64,000 nucleotides of DNA from JAXLWB01 sp046328715 (GTDB lineage Bacteria; Chloroflexota; Anaerolineae; Caldilineales; Caldilineaceae), in assembly GCA_046328715.1 (NCBI GenBank), contig JAXLWB010000051.1:5193-69192 (forward strand), given 5' to 3'. The notes under the pieces were generated by a model. That model had not been told where the DNA came from. It made no database searches and saw only the letters and a list, made by a program, of their open reading frames with translations. The position numbers and the translations under genes are program-made. Of the stretch, positions 1-8,316 are shown piece after piece. Numbering within the stretch: the stretch's first letter is position 1; each line of letters opens with the position of its first letter.

Positions 1-1991
1 TTGTCATGTCCATGCACACGCCCCCAGCGATCAGTGACCGATGTCTGAGGATCATCGCCCATGCGGCAGGTGCCAGCCTGATGTTGACCTGCACTCAAGT
101 TGAGTGAAAGAGGATGCAACCAGATCTTTTTGGCGTCACTGGCGCGTAGCCACTCACCAGCCTTACCACGCATAAATTCTGCCGTGCGCAGGCTTTCAGG
201 ATGAGCGGTGCCGCTCAACCGTACGACCGGAATTCCGAAGCGATCCTTGACATGCGATGCAACTGTCACCCTGGAGGCAGGATTGGGAATGTCTTGAATT
301 GGCCCCTGAATGTGAATCGTTCGTTGGTAGTAGTGGCGCATGTGCTGCTTGTTCGCCAGCCCCCAGCGCCTTAGATCGGGCGGCAGCGCCCCACGCCAAA
401 AGATAATCGGCAGTTTGGTAAATTCATTCGCCAGCAGACCGCCACCAATCACTCCTGGGTTGCCATGATGGAAGTCGCAGGTAGAGATCGATACCCCAGG
501 GCCTTCGCACTCATCCGTGATCTCGTCAAACAACCCACCCGCACCAGTGTAGACATGCCCCTGCAAATTGCGCCCTACTTGGTCGTAGTTATTGCCAATT
601 CCTTTTGGATGACTAGACGAAACACTGTTTAATAAGAGACGGGCTGACTCAATTGCACCGGCAGAGACAATGATCTTTGCCGCCCGTACAACCTTGTGCA
701 CAACTGTATCATTCTCAGCTCGGACGATTTCTACAGCGGTGGCACGCCCTTTTTCATCTGTTTGAATATGCGAAGCCTGAGCTTCTGGTAGCAAAGTGCA
801 ATTGCCTGTGGCCAAAGCCCGTGGAATCGCGGTGTTATGGGTACCATTTTTCGCTTCCGTTGCACAGGCAAAGCCGACACAGAGACCGCACCGATTGCAT
901 GCTGGCCGTCCCTGGTAGGGTTGTGTGTTGATCAACAGTGGAACCGGAGCGCTGCCCCAACCTAACCTGTCAGCCGCTTGCCGCAAGATGATGCGCTGTG
1001 GGTTATCCGGCACCGGGGGCATGGGATAGCCACGTCGTCGTGGTGGGCGCTTAGTGTTGACCTGATCCGCACCAGCAACACCAATCTCCCATTCGGCCCG
1101 TTCGTAATATGGCTCCAGATCTTCATACGAAATCGGCCAGTCAGCCAGCGAACTGCCCTCGGGTACGCCGTAGGTTGACGCCATACGAAAATCGGCCGGG
1201 AAAAAGCGCCATGCCTGTCCACCGTAGACGCGCGTGCCACCGCCGACTGTCATTGCATTGTTGTTATAACCACCCTCATGCGGAGCGACAAGGTGCTCAT
1301 GACCTTCCGGATCGACAAAGACGCGTGGGTTGCCTTCCAACTCGGGACCGGTGTTGTGACCATAGAGCGCTAAACGATGATTGCGCAGGTGATCATTGCC
1401 CACCTCTGCATATGGCAGCCAACGTCCACGGTCCAGTAGTAGCACCTTCTGCCCTGCTTCAGCCAGAACCGAAGCGACGATACCACCAGCAGCCCCGGCG
1501 CCAACCACAATCGCATCATATTCCACCTCAATTTCAGACAGGAGCGGGAAGCGTTCCGGATAATTGAAAGTGGGACGAACTGGTTCATTAGTTACTTTCG
1601 GTTCAGGACGAAATCCGACCATTGACCAGGAGGTTGCTTTGCGATTGCCACCATTGTCCGGATCGCTGTAGTACCCTTCCATCGCCACATGCGTCATCGT
1701 TTGTAGGAAGCGCTGGGGGGAGACAACCCATTCGCTCTGCACGTCGTTTAATTCCAGACATTCAAGTACAAAGTCTTGCATCTCTTTATCGAGATCGGCA
1801 AACTCCTTGCCATAACGGGTCGTACATTCAGCATTGAGCGAACGGATGCCGGTTTCGATGATCGGTACAAAGCGCGCCAAATCGCCATACCAATGGCGAA
1901 AGATATAGTCGCCCACGCCCGCTTCCCAGCCCGAAGGAAAGTCATCGGCAGGGATCAGACGGTCGATTAAGGGTTGAAGAGTTTTGTTCAT
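1..1991 (-). CDS. GMC-family FAD oxidoreductase with fused N-terminal subunit-3-like domain (3' end beyond window)
   Basis: The ATG at 1991 opens a frame that runs to the left edge, so the last part is missing. Residues about 1-150 form a helical region like gluconate 2-dehydrogenase subunit 3. They are followed by a Rossmann FAD motif (VVGAGAAGGIVAS), then L-L-D-R-G, a substrate-domain Cys pair (CNRCGLC) and the C-terminal GMC signature with the catalytic His (AGQHQAGTCRMGDDP). The family oxidises alcohols or sugars with FAD and passes electrons to a quinone, cytochrome or oxygen; the substrate cannot be read from sequence. Fusion of the small subunit to the catalytic subunit is notable, because the gluconate/fructose dehydrogenases encode them separately. 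The gene ends upstream of hisC in the same orientation, but no shared role is evident. Confidence 0.88.
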   Translation of the reverse strand, partial: MNKTLQPLIDRLIPADDFPSGWEAGVGDYIFRHWYGDLARFVPIIETGIRSLNAECTTRYGKEFADLDKEMQDFVLECLELNDVQSEWVVSPQRFLQTMTHVAMEGYYSDPDNGGNRKATSWSMVGFRPEPKVTNEPVRPTFNYPERFPLLSEIEVEYDAIVVGAGAAGGIVASVLAEAGQKVLLLDRGRWLPYAEVGNDHLRNHRLALYGHNTGPELEGNPRVFVDPEGHEHLVAPHEGGYNNNAMTVGGGTRVYGGQAWRFFPADFRMASTYGVPEGSSLADWPISYEDLEPYYERAEWEIGVAGADQVNTKRPPRRRGYPMPPVPDNPQRIILRQAADRLGWGSAPVPLLINTQPYQGRPACNRCGLCVGFACATEAKNGTHNTAIPRALATGNCTLLPEAQASHIQTDEKGRATAVEIVRAENDTVVHKVVRAAKIIVSAGAIESARLLLNSVSSSHPKGIGNNYDQVGRNLQGHVYTGAGGLFDEITDECEGPGVSISTCDFHHGNPGVIGGGLLANEFTKLPIIFWRGALPPDLRRWGLANKQHMRHYYQRTIHIQGPIQDIPNPASRVTVASHVKDRFGIPVVRLSGTAHPESLRTAEFMRGKAGEWLRASDAKKIWLHPLSLNLSAGQHQAGTCRMGDDPQTSVTDRWGRVHGHD

Positions 1992-2014
1992 ATGGTTGTG
2001 TTAACTTTCATGTC

Positions 2015-3142
2015 TTAAAGTGTGCGCAACATCTCCATCAACCGCTCCGTCTGGTCAGGTCGCCCCACTGAAATGCGGATACAATTTTGAAGTCCTGGCT
2101 TGCTATAGTGGCGCACAAGAATACCCTGCTTTTCTAATTCCAACTTGAGTTCCTTGGCATTGCGCCCAACCACATCACACAGAATGAAGTTAGATTGCGA
2201 AGGATGCGGAGTGAGGTATGGAACGGTTTGCAGAAGCCCAAAGAGCCTGCGCCGCTCACGTTTGATCTTCTCTACCACGTCGAATATCTGCTCGACATGA
2301 TGCAAACTGGCAATACCAGCCACTGAGGCAGCGACGTTGACGTTATATGGCTGTTTGAATTTCCACAACTGCGTCATCAGCCAGCTTGGCACCAGCCCAT
2401 AACCCAGTCGCAACCCGGCGATCCCAGCGGCCTTGCTGAAGGTGCGCAGAATGATCAAGTTCTCATGTTCCAGGATCCAACTGGCCCGGCTCGAGTGGTC
2501 GGCAAACTCGACATAGGCTTCGTCCAGCACCACGATCAGCGGTAATTGCAACAGGCGACGCAGATCCTCGTCAGGTAGCCAGTTGCCAGTGGGGTTGTTA
2601 GGGCAAGTCAGGAAGAGAATTTTTGGGGTTGCGGATTGCGTGATCTCCAATCTCCCAATCTCCCAATCTCCCAATCTCTTTATAATCTCATCTACGTCCA
2701 CCGCAAATCCATCCTTGCGCCAAACTTCGATCACCTTTGCCCCCGCCAAGCCAGCGTCGAAGCTGTACATGCCGAAGGTGGGCGGGCAGTCGATGATAGC
2801 GTCACCGGGGCGCAGGAATAGTCGACAGAGATAGTCGAGCATTTCGTCGGCACCGTGGGTGGGTAGAATGTTTTCGGCTGGCACACCTGTGAAGTGGCTG
2901 AGTGCAGAGCGTAGTTCGGTCTGTTGTGGGTCGGGGTAGATATGATAATAATTGTACTCGGCCAGTGCCTCCGTCACTGCGGGTAACGGACCATAGGGAT
3001 TTTCGTTGGCATCGAGCTTCACGATCCGCTCTGCCGGAATGCCCAGCTTCTGGCTGAGCACCTCAAAGGGCAGAATTGGATGATATTCTTCAAGATCAGC
3101 AATTTCGGGGCGAAGGAGGGTGGTCGGATCAAACTGGTTCAT
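2015..3142 (-). CDS. hisC: Histidinol-phosphate aminotransferase
   Basis: PLP-dependent fold-type I aminotransferase that converts imidazole-acetol phosphate to histidinol phosphate in histidine synthesis. Seen are the N-terminal LDANENPYGP motif, the CPNNPTGNWL segment, an Asp-Glu-Ala-Tyr (LDEAYVEF) cofactor contact and the Schiff-base lysine in TFSKAAGIAGLRLGYG. Length of about 375 residues is normal. I prefer the ATG at 3142; an in-frame GTG at 3166 would add eight Lys/Asn-rich residues. Oddity: after residue about 160 the protein has an insert (reading RLGDWEIGRLEI) encoded by four tandem octamers, unlike relatives. It lies 24-48 nt downstream of hisD on the same strand and is probably co-transcribed with it. 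Confidence 0.95.
   Translation of the reverse strand: MNQFDPTTLLRPEIADLEEYHPILPFEVLSQKLGIPAERIVKLDANENPYGPLPAVTEALAEYNYYHIYPDPQQTELRSALSHFTGVPAENILPTHGADEMLDYLCRLFLRPGDAIIDCPPTFGMYSFDAGLAGAKVIEVWRKDGFAVDVDEIIKRLGDWEIGRLEITQSATPKILFLTCPNNPTGNWLPDEDLRRLLQLPLIVVLDEAYVEFADHSSRASWILEHENLIILRTFSKAAGIAGLRLGYGLVPSWLMTQLWKFKQPYNVNVAASVAGIASLHHVEQIFDVVEKIKRERRRLFGLLQTVPYLTPHPSQSNFILCDVVGRNAKELKLELEKQGILVRHYSKPGLQNCIRISVGRPDQTERLMEMLRTL
2648..2679. repeat. Four tandem octamers inside hisC
   Basis: CAATCTCC (GGAGATTG on the coding strand) occurs four times head to tail, the last copy with one mismatch. The unit length is not a multiple of three, so gain or loss of one unit would shift the hisC frame. 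The same GGAGATTGG-like words occur in spacers of this genome. Confidence 0.9.
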
Positions 3143-3190
3143 AGTGTTTTTAGGTTTGTTTTTCACGAGCAGTCATTGGTAATATCGTGA

Positions 3191-4522
3191 TTACTCAATT
3201 GCCAATCTCCGCTTTACCGCTGCAGCGTGTGCTGTCAACCCCTCCGCTTCACCCAATGTCTGTGCGGCAGGGCCAATTTTATGAAAAGCCTCGTCATTGA
3301 GGCCGATGATGCTGATGATTTTGACAAAGTCGTTGACATTGACCGGGCTGGCAAAGCGCGCAGTGGCTCCGGTAGGCATGACATGGCTGGGACCGGCCAC
3401 ATAGTCGCCCAACACTTCAAAGCTACGTTCACCGATAAAGATGCCACCAGCATTGTTGATCTTGCCGACCCATTGCCAGGGATCATTGACCAGCAGACAG
3501 AGATGCTCCGGCGCATAACGGTTGGCTTCCTCCACGGCTTGGGCTAGCGACTCGGTAACGACAATGCCACTACCACGCTGTAACGAAGCAACTATCGTCT
3601 CGGCTCGTCCCAATTCTTCCAGTTGCGCAGCAACCGCCGCCTGTACTTTTTCGGCAACGGCCTGGCTTGGGGTCAACAAGATCGCACAGGCCAAGATGTC
3701 ATGCTCGGCCTGTGCCAACAGATCGGCAGCCGCCAATTGCGGATCGGCACTTTCGTCGGCGATCACGACGGTTTCGGTTGGACCAGGCAAACCGTCGATA
3801 CCCACCATGCCATAGACCTGGCGTTTGGCCAACGTAGTGAAGAGGCTACCCGGCCCGCAGATCTTGTCGACTTTGGGAATGCTCTGCGTACCAAAGGCCA
3901 GCGCCCCAATCGCCTGCGCCCCCCCAGCAATGTAGATCGCATCGACGCCAGCAATATCGGCAGCGACTAAGATTGCGGGATGAGGTAGCCCACTATCACG
4001 CTGCGGCGGCGAGATAATCGAAATATAGGGCACGCCTGCCACGCGGGCCGGAACGGCGGTCATCAACACCGTACTGGGCAGCGGCGCACTGCCACCTGGC
4101 ACATAGATGCCCACTCGTTCAATCGGGCGCACCAGTTGACCGAGCGTGCCCTCGGCGTCATTGTGAATCCAACTGATCGACGGTTGATGGCGATGGAAGG
4201 CTTCGATGCGCTGGCGGGCCAGTTTGATGGCGTCGATCACAGATGAATCAAGTTGCTGGTAGGCGGCGGCGATCTGTTCTTGGCTCACCTGTAACGTGCT
4301 CAACGCAATACGATCGATGCGTTTGGTCCAGTCTAGCAACGCAGCATCACCCTGTTTGCGTACATCGGAAAGAATGCGGCGCACCGCTTCTTCGGGGGTC
4401 AGTCGCTCGCCAAAGAGTGTTTCGAGCCGGTCGAGGATCGGTTCGGGAATTTCCAACTCATCCCAGGCCATTCGGCGCAGGATGCTGGATTGGGCAGTGG
4501 GTAGGTCGAGAATACGAATCAT
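3191..4522 (-). CDS. hisD: Histidinol dehydrogenase
   Basis: NAD- and zinc-dependent enzyme that oxidises histidinol to histidine in two steps, the last reactions of the pathway. The 443-residue length matches the family. Diagnostic stretches are YVPGGSAPLPSTVLM, the substrate and zinc region around GPGS and GPTETVV, the acid-base Glu-His pair in YAPEHL, and the C-terminal GPSHVMPTGATARFASPVNV segment. It is the first gene of a two-gene hisD-hisC unit on the minus strand. No other his genes are in the window. Confidence 0.96.
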   Translation of the reverse strand: MIRILDLPTAQSSILRRMAWDELEIPEPILDRLETLFGERLTPEEAVRRILSDVRKQGDAALLDWTKRIDRIALSTLQVSQEQIAAAYQQLDSSVIDAIKLARQRIEAFHRHQPSISWIHNDAEGTLGQLVRPIERVGIYVPGGSAPLPSTVLMTAVPARVAGVPYISIISPPQRDSGLPHPAILVAADIAGVDAIYIAGGAQAIGALAFGTQSIPKVDKICGPGSLFTTLAKRQVYGMVGIDGLPGPTETVVIADESADPQLAAADLLAQAEHDILACAILLTPSQAVAEKVQAAVAAQLEELGRAETIVASLQRGSGIVVTESLAQAVEEANRYAPEHLCLLVNDPWQWVGKINNAGGIFIGERSFEVLGDYVAGPSHVMPTGATARFASPVNVNDFVKIISIIGLNDEAFHKIGPAAQTLGEAEGLTAHAAAVKRRLAIE

Positions 4523-4573
4523 GAGAGAATTTTGGATTTCAGATTTTGGATTGCGTACAGGAGCTATTATCAG

Positions 4574-5203
4574 TCATTCGAGAGGATTCGTCGAGATTGA
4601 AGGGTCGGAGATTGCGGTCAGTTCTTGCTCGACGACGGTTGCACATTGAAGGACACGAGTCAAGTACTCAACAAACTGTGTTGGCTCTTCGAGGTAAAAA
4701 GGGCCACTTAGTTCCAGAAGCTTGTCCTCTATGATAAGGCGGTCAAAATTTGGCATCATATCAGCCAGCTTTAACAATGTACAAAAGCGTGTCGAGGAGA
4801 GCAGTTTCACAACTTGTTGTTGCGGATGTCCGCCAAATTCAAAACGTTTATCCAGTTCAGGATCACCGCTTTTAACCCTATCATACGAAACGTTTGGAAA
4901 GAGTTACACGCCTGGCGAAATAAAGAAATGAAGATTTTGAGCTAGATTACTCATTCTTACTTTAATTATAGTTCTTGCCTGCTGGTGTCTCAATGGAAAT
5001 CTACAGAATACTTGGATCTCACAGTTTTGGTAATTACCATGCAAAGCAAAATCGTTATTGATATCATGTGGAGTGTAGAGAAGTCTTTGTTCAGTTGCAA
5101 ACTTTTGCCATTTATTGCGAATCGAACGACGTATTGGTCTAAAGGCAATATAGACAATTGCAATAATGATACCAAGCAGGAGCAAGAAGTTATAGCTAGA
5201 CAT
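4574..5203 (-). pseudogene. Membrane-anchored protein of unknown function, interrupted by an in-frame TAA
   Basis: The first frame (ATG at 5203) has an N-terminal membrane anchor (NFLLLLGIIIAIVYIAF), a basic stretch and a soluble part ending in FFISPGV before TAA at 4904-4906. The same reading frame then continues without further stops as LFPNVSYDRVKSGDPELDKRFEFGG and ends at 4574. A single CAA-to-TAA change would explain this, since the two halves read as one protein of about 209 residues. I cannot name the family. Alternatives are a sequencing error, or two proteins with the second starting at the GTG at 4810. The gene sits in an AT-richer stretch between hisD and xisI. Confidence 0.6.
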
Positions 5204-5246
5204 ATAACGTGTTCAGAGGGAGATTCGTGTTTATATGTAAACACGA

Positions 5247-5582
5247 CTACGCAACTGCGTACTCCGTATAAGGGCGCGCTTCGGGCAATTGGAAGCCAAG
5301 CACGATTTCTTTTTTGGGAATACCAGCCTTTTCCAGTTCTTTGGCAATTTGATAGTCGGTATTATCGCGTTGAAGCCACACTTTGCCATCAATAATATCA
5401 AGATGCACGATACAGCCATGAACACGCGACTTACCATGCCAACCTACTGTGATCAATAAGTAACGATCAGACATGCGATCAAACACTGTATGACATTCCA
5501 TTTCGCCGTAGGCATAGGGAATTTGTGCATATTGCGTCAACACAGATTCGATGATCGTTCGCCAAGTTTCTATCTTATCCAC
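5247..5582 (-). CDS. xisI: XisI family protein
   Basis: This 111-residue protein matches the XisI family (fdxN element excision controlling factor) throughout. Landmarks are an N-terminal helix (YAQIPYAYGEMECHTVFD), then YLLITVGWHGKSRVHGCIVHLDI, DGKVWLQRDNTDYQIAKEL and the terminal PKKEIVLGF and TEYAVA blocks. XisI is nearly always encoded after xisH. The pair was first linked to heterocyst element excision but is widespread outside heterocystous cyanobacteria with unknown function. Start is a GTG at 5582 that overlaps the xisH stop by a few bases, implying translational coupling. Confidence 0.9.
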   Translation of the reverse strand: MDKIETWRTIIESVLTQYAQIPYAYGEMECHTVFDRMSDRYLLITVGWHGKSRVHGCIVHLDIIDGKVWLQRDNTDYQIAKELEKAGIPKKEIVLGFQLPEARPYTEYAVA

Positions 5583-5983
5583 TGAACAATCTGCCTTTCC
5601 TCGGGTTGAAAATTATCGACAAAATACTTTCCGCTTCCACTAAAAGCTGGCCAATTGGTTCACTAAAAAGTTGTTGATAGGTGACTTCACGAATCGCAAG
5701 ATACAACTCACGAGTAGGTTCAAGCCTTTTCATGACATTACGATAAAGTACAAATTGCCCAGGGCATCTTTGAGATCATCAAGTTCCGATGCACCAACAA
5801 AGCTCTTGATTTCTACTGCGATTCTTCTCCCCCTTTTTCTGCTGCAACCAACTCTTCACCAGCTAAATCCACATACATATCACGTCTACCCCATTGCAAG
5901 TGCAGTGGATCATGAGTAATTTTCCAACCATCTTTTTCGAGAGCATCCCGTACATGTTGATGATAAATATCGCGTGCGGCCAT
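5575..5983 (-). pseudogene. xisH: XisH family protein, frameshifted twice
   Basis: The start at 5983 (MAARDIYHQHVRDALEKDGW) is typical of XisH. The family belongs to the PD-(D/E)XK nuclease fold: Asp in RRDMYVDL and the E-x-K of IAVEIKSF are both present but in different frames. Frame one ends shortly after LVAAEKGGEES, at a run of G followed by GAAGAA near 5820. Frame two carries IAVEIKSFVGASELDDLKDALG. A second shift near 5757, apparently one missing C in GGC(C)AATTT, is needed to reach FVLYRNVMKRLEPTRELYLAI and the C-terminus overlapping xisI. An IS4 element lies about 35 bp upstream of the start. The shifts may be real decay or consensus indel errors. Confidence 0.75.
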
Positions 5984-6026
5984 TGTTTCATTCCTCATTA
6001 TCTGCTTGCTTCGTACCGCCTTAGTA

Positions 6027-7455
6027 CATCAGTAACAAATTAAGCATTTACAGAGGTTGTCAAATCTGGGGAGAGCAGACAAGCCTGTAAAATGAAAGGA
6101 TGAGCGAACCAGAAAAAGAAAATAAAACTAAAAAAGCAAGCAGTGTGCGACACACGCGAGCGGTTCAGCGTGATCGGAGCAAACGGTTGAGCAGCGAATT
6201 GCCAGATGAACAAGTGGTAGAACGGCTCCGCGATTGTGCATCCAGCGACCCTGGCGCAAATCGCTGTATACGAAGCGCTTGGGCTGCGTGCCCGCATCCT
6301 GACGTTACCCGTGATGATGGCCTTAGTATTGAGTCTGCTCTGGCAGCAAACCGGCAGCATCTGCGAAATGGTGCGACTGGTGCACGAAGAATGTGTTTTC
6401 GTGGGTCGCCCCCTTACAGGCTTAACGCAACAAGCACTCTCGACTCGCTTGCGTATGTTGCCAGCAGAGTTGTTTCTGCAAGTTCTGCTTGAGCTATTGC
6501 CTGGACTGGCAAAACGCAGTTTGAACGCAGCCGCCCCTTACCCGCTGAACTTGCCTGGGCGAAAAGGCAATACACTCAGGTTTGCGCCTGCGATGGCTCA
6601 ACTCTGGATGCACTCTTGTGCAAGGTCGGGTTGCTGCAGGAGAATGAAAAGAATCCATTGGCGGGACGCATGTTAGCGATTCTGGATATCGTCACTCGCC
6701 TGCCTACCCAGGTTTGGTATGAAGAAGATGCACAAGCGCATGACCAAAGCTTTCTCGACAAAGTGCGCTCCCATCTGCTCACAGGCAGCCTGCTCATTTT
6801 CGATTTGGGTTTCACCAACTTCACTTTCTTCCGCCACCTTGGTGAACAAGGTGTCTTTTTCATCACACGTGCCAAGAGCAATCTGGCATTCCAGGGGAAT
6901 CGTTGCTGCTCAAAACTGCTGTGGTGCATGACCAAATCGGTTGGATTGGACAAGGTGATGACCGCCAGCAAGTGCGCCTGATTCAATTTCTCTATCACGG
7001 CAAGTGGTATCGCTATCTCACCAACGACCTCGATGCATCGCATCTTCCCGTTGAGTATGCCGTGGCTCTTTACTGGCAACGCTGGCGAATTGAAGATGCC
7101 TATGCCATTGTCAAACGCCTGCTCGGTTTAGCTTTCTTTCATTGTTCGGCTCAGAATGCTGTACAAATGCAACTCTGGGCGACCTGGATTCTCTATGCGG
7201 TTCTGGTTGACCTGACTGACCAAGTCGCTCAGCAACTCAACAAACCCTTTGCTCGCATTTCTATGGAGATGGTCTATCGCTCGCTTCCTTTCTTTGCTAG
7301 GACTCATCACAAGGGGAATGCCGACAACCTGATTGATTATCTTGTTGCCAATGTCAAACGCCTGGGCATTCTTAAATCTATCCGTTCTGACCAACCGTCA
7401 ACTCTTCTCTCCCTCAAGTTGACAATCGCTCTAAACGCTTAATTTGTCACCAATG
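6027..7455 (+). mobile_element. IS4-family insertion sequence, copy 1 (about 1.43 kb)
   Basis: Imperfect terminal inverted repeats of about 24 bp are visible: left begins CATCAGTAACAAATTAAGC and the reverse complement of the right end begins CATTGGTGACAAATTAAGC. The element is flanked by a perfect 9-bp target duplication GCCTTAGTA (6018-6026 and 7456-7464). It carries one transposase frame. Insertion was in the upstream region of xisH, so it probably separated xisHI from its promoter. Confidence 0.93.
6100..7442 (+). pseudogene. IS4-family DDE transposase, copy 1 (frame broken by indels)
   Basis: Read across frames, the protein has a helical N-terminus (SSELPDEQVVERL), the first catalytic Asp in ACDGSTLDALL, the second in LIFDLGFTNFTFF, and a perfect IS4 Y-x2-R-x3-E-x6-K signature in YWQRWRIEDAYAIVKRLL. 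The 3' part from about 6903 to 7442 is a clean frame. The 5' part is broken at several points by 1-4 bp indels relative to copy 2 at 23069-24397, for example near 6137-6155, 6232, 6400, 6437 and 6552. Combining the two copies restores one open frame of roughly 440 residues. Confidence 0.85.
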
Positions 7456-7720
7456 GCCTTAGTATATCACAGAATAGAATTTCTCTCGTTTTTGTAACGC
7501 CTCAAGAGGCGGCAGGCACAAAGGAAACACGGAGCGAACAAAACGGATGCGGAGGCTGTAATTCTCATGTGATTCATCCCTCGTAATCCCATGTAACAGT
7601 CTGTTGCACGAAATGGTACACATCTGGCGCTTGCTGTGTAACAAGCCTGACAGCATACTCGCTACAGCAGCAACTATCCGGCTTTCCACAGACAATCAAA
7701 AAGCCAATATCGCGGAACCT

Positions 7721-8266
7721 ATGATCACTTACTTGCCTTATCCAACTCAGCTAGAACAATACATGGCCACCGCCACGCGCTTGGCCATCCGGCTCCTGGG
7801 CAGCTATGATGCCGCAGAGGATGCAGTTCAAGAAGGACTCATCAAAGCCTACCGTGCCTGGGGCGGCTTTGAAGGAAGCAATCTGCGGGCTTGGTTCCTG
7901 TGCATCATTCGGAATACCTGTTATGACCATCTACGTGCGCAGAAGCGTCGTCCAACCGAAAGCCTGGAAGCAATGTTCGAGAGAGAAAACAACGAAACAA
8001 GCCACCTGACTCGCTATCCTTCCCTCTCCCCAGATCAAATTGTCCTACAGCAGGAAAGGATGCAGGCGATCTTGCACATGATCGAAGCATTACCATCTGA
8101 CTATCGTATGGTGTTGCAGTTGGTCGATCTCGAAGGGTATGGCTATGCCGAGGTGTCAACTATATTGAACATTCCGATGGGCACTGTTAAATCAAGACTC
8201 TGCCGCGGGCGCAGTCTGGTTCGTGATCAATTAGTGCGTGACAGAGCAGAGGTAAATGTTGGATAG
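7721..8266 (+). CDS. ECF-type RNA polymerase sigma factor
   Basis: A 181-residue protein with sigma region 2 (RLAIRLLGSYDAAEDAVQEGLIKAYRAW, then LRAWFLCIIRNTCYDHLRAQKR) and region 4 helix-turn-helix (LPSDYRMVLQLVDLEGYGYAEVSTILN, IPMGTVKSRLCRGR). I chose the ATG at 7721 because region 2 begins a few residues later, as usual; the frame is open back to 7604 but those residues look unstructured. No anti-sigma factor is adjacent, so its trigger is unknown. The next gene is convergent, and an inverted repeat lies just past the stop. Confidence 0.9.
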   Translation: MITYLPYPTQLEQYMATATRLAIRLLGSYDAAEDAVQEGLIKAYRAWGGFEGSNLRAWFLCIIRNTCYDHLRAQKRRPTESLEAMFERENNETSHLTRYPSLSPDQIVLQQERMQAILHMIEALPSDYRMVLQLVDLEGYGYAEVSTILNIPMGTVKSRLCRGRSLVRDQLVRDRAEVNVG

Positions 8267-8313
8267 TAACTGGCAGTTGTGTAATTACGTAATAGCCAGT
8301 TACCGAATTACAC
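8266..8313. terminator. Interleaved inverted repeats between convergent genes
   Basis: GTAACTGGC (8266-8274) pairs with GCCAGTTAC (8295-8303), and GTGTAATT (8279-8286) pairs with AATTACAC (8306-8313). The two stems interleave, which permits an H-type pseudoknot or alternative hairpins. Its position between the sigma factor and the VWA gene, both ending here, suggests a bidirectional terminator, although no T run follows. Confidence 0.4.
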
Positions 8314-8316
8314 CCG

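Noticed and set aside
1109..1567. Plus-strand 152-codon frame opposite the GMC oxidoreductase
   Set aside because: The minus strand carries clear FAD and GMC motifs across the whole stretch; the plus frame is rich in His/Pro/Arg as expected of an antisense shadow.
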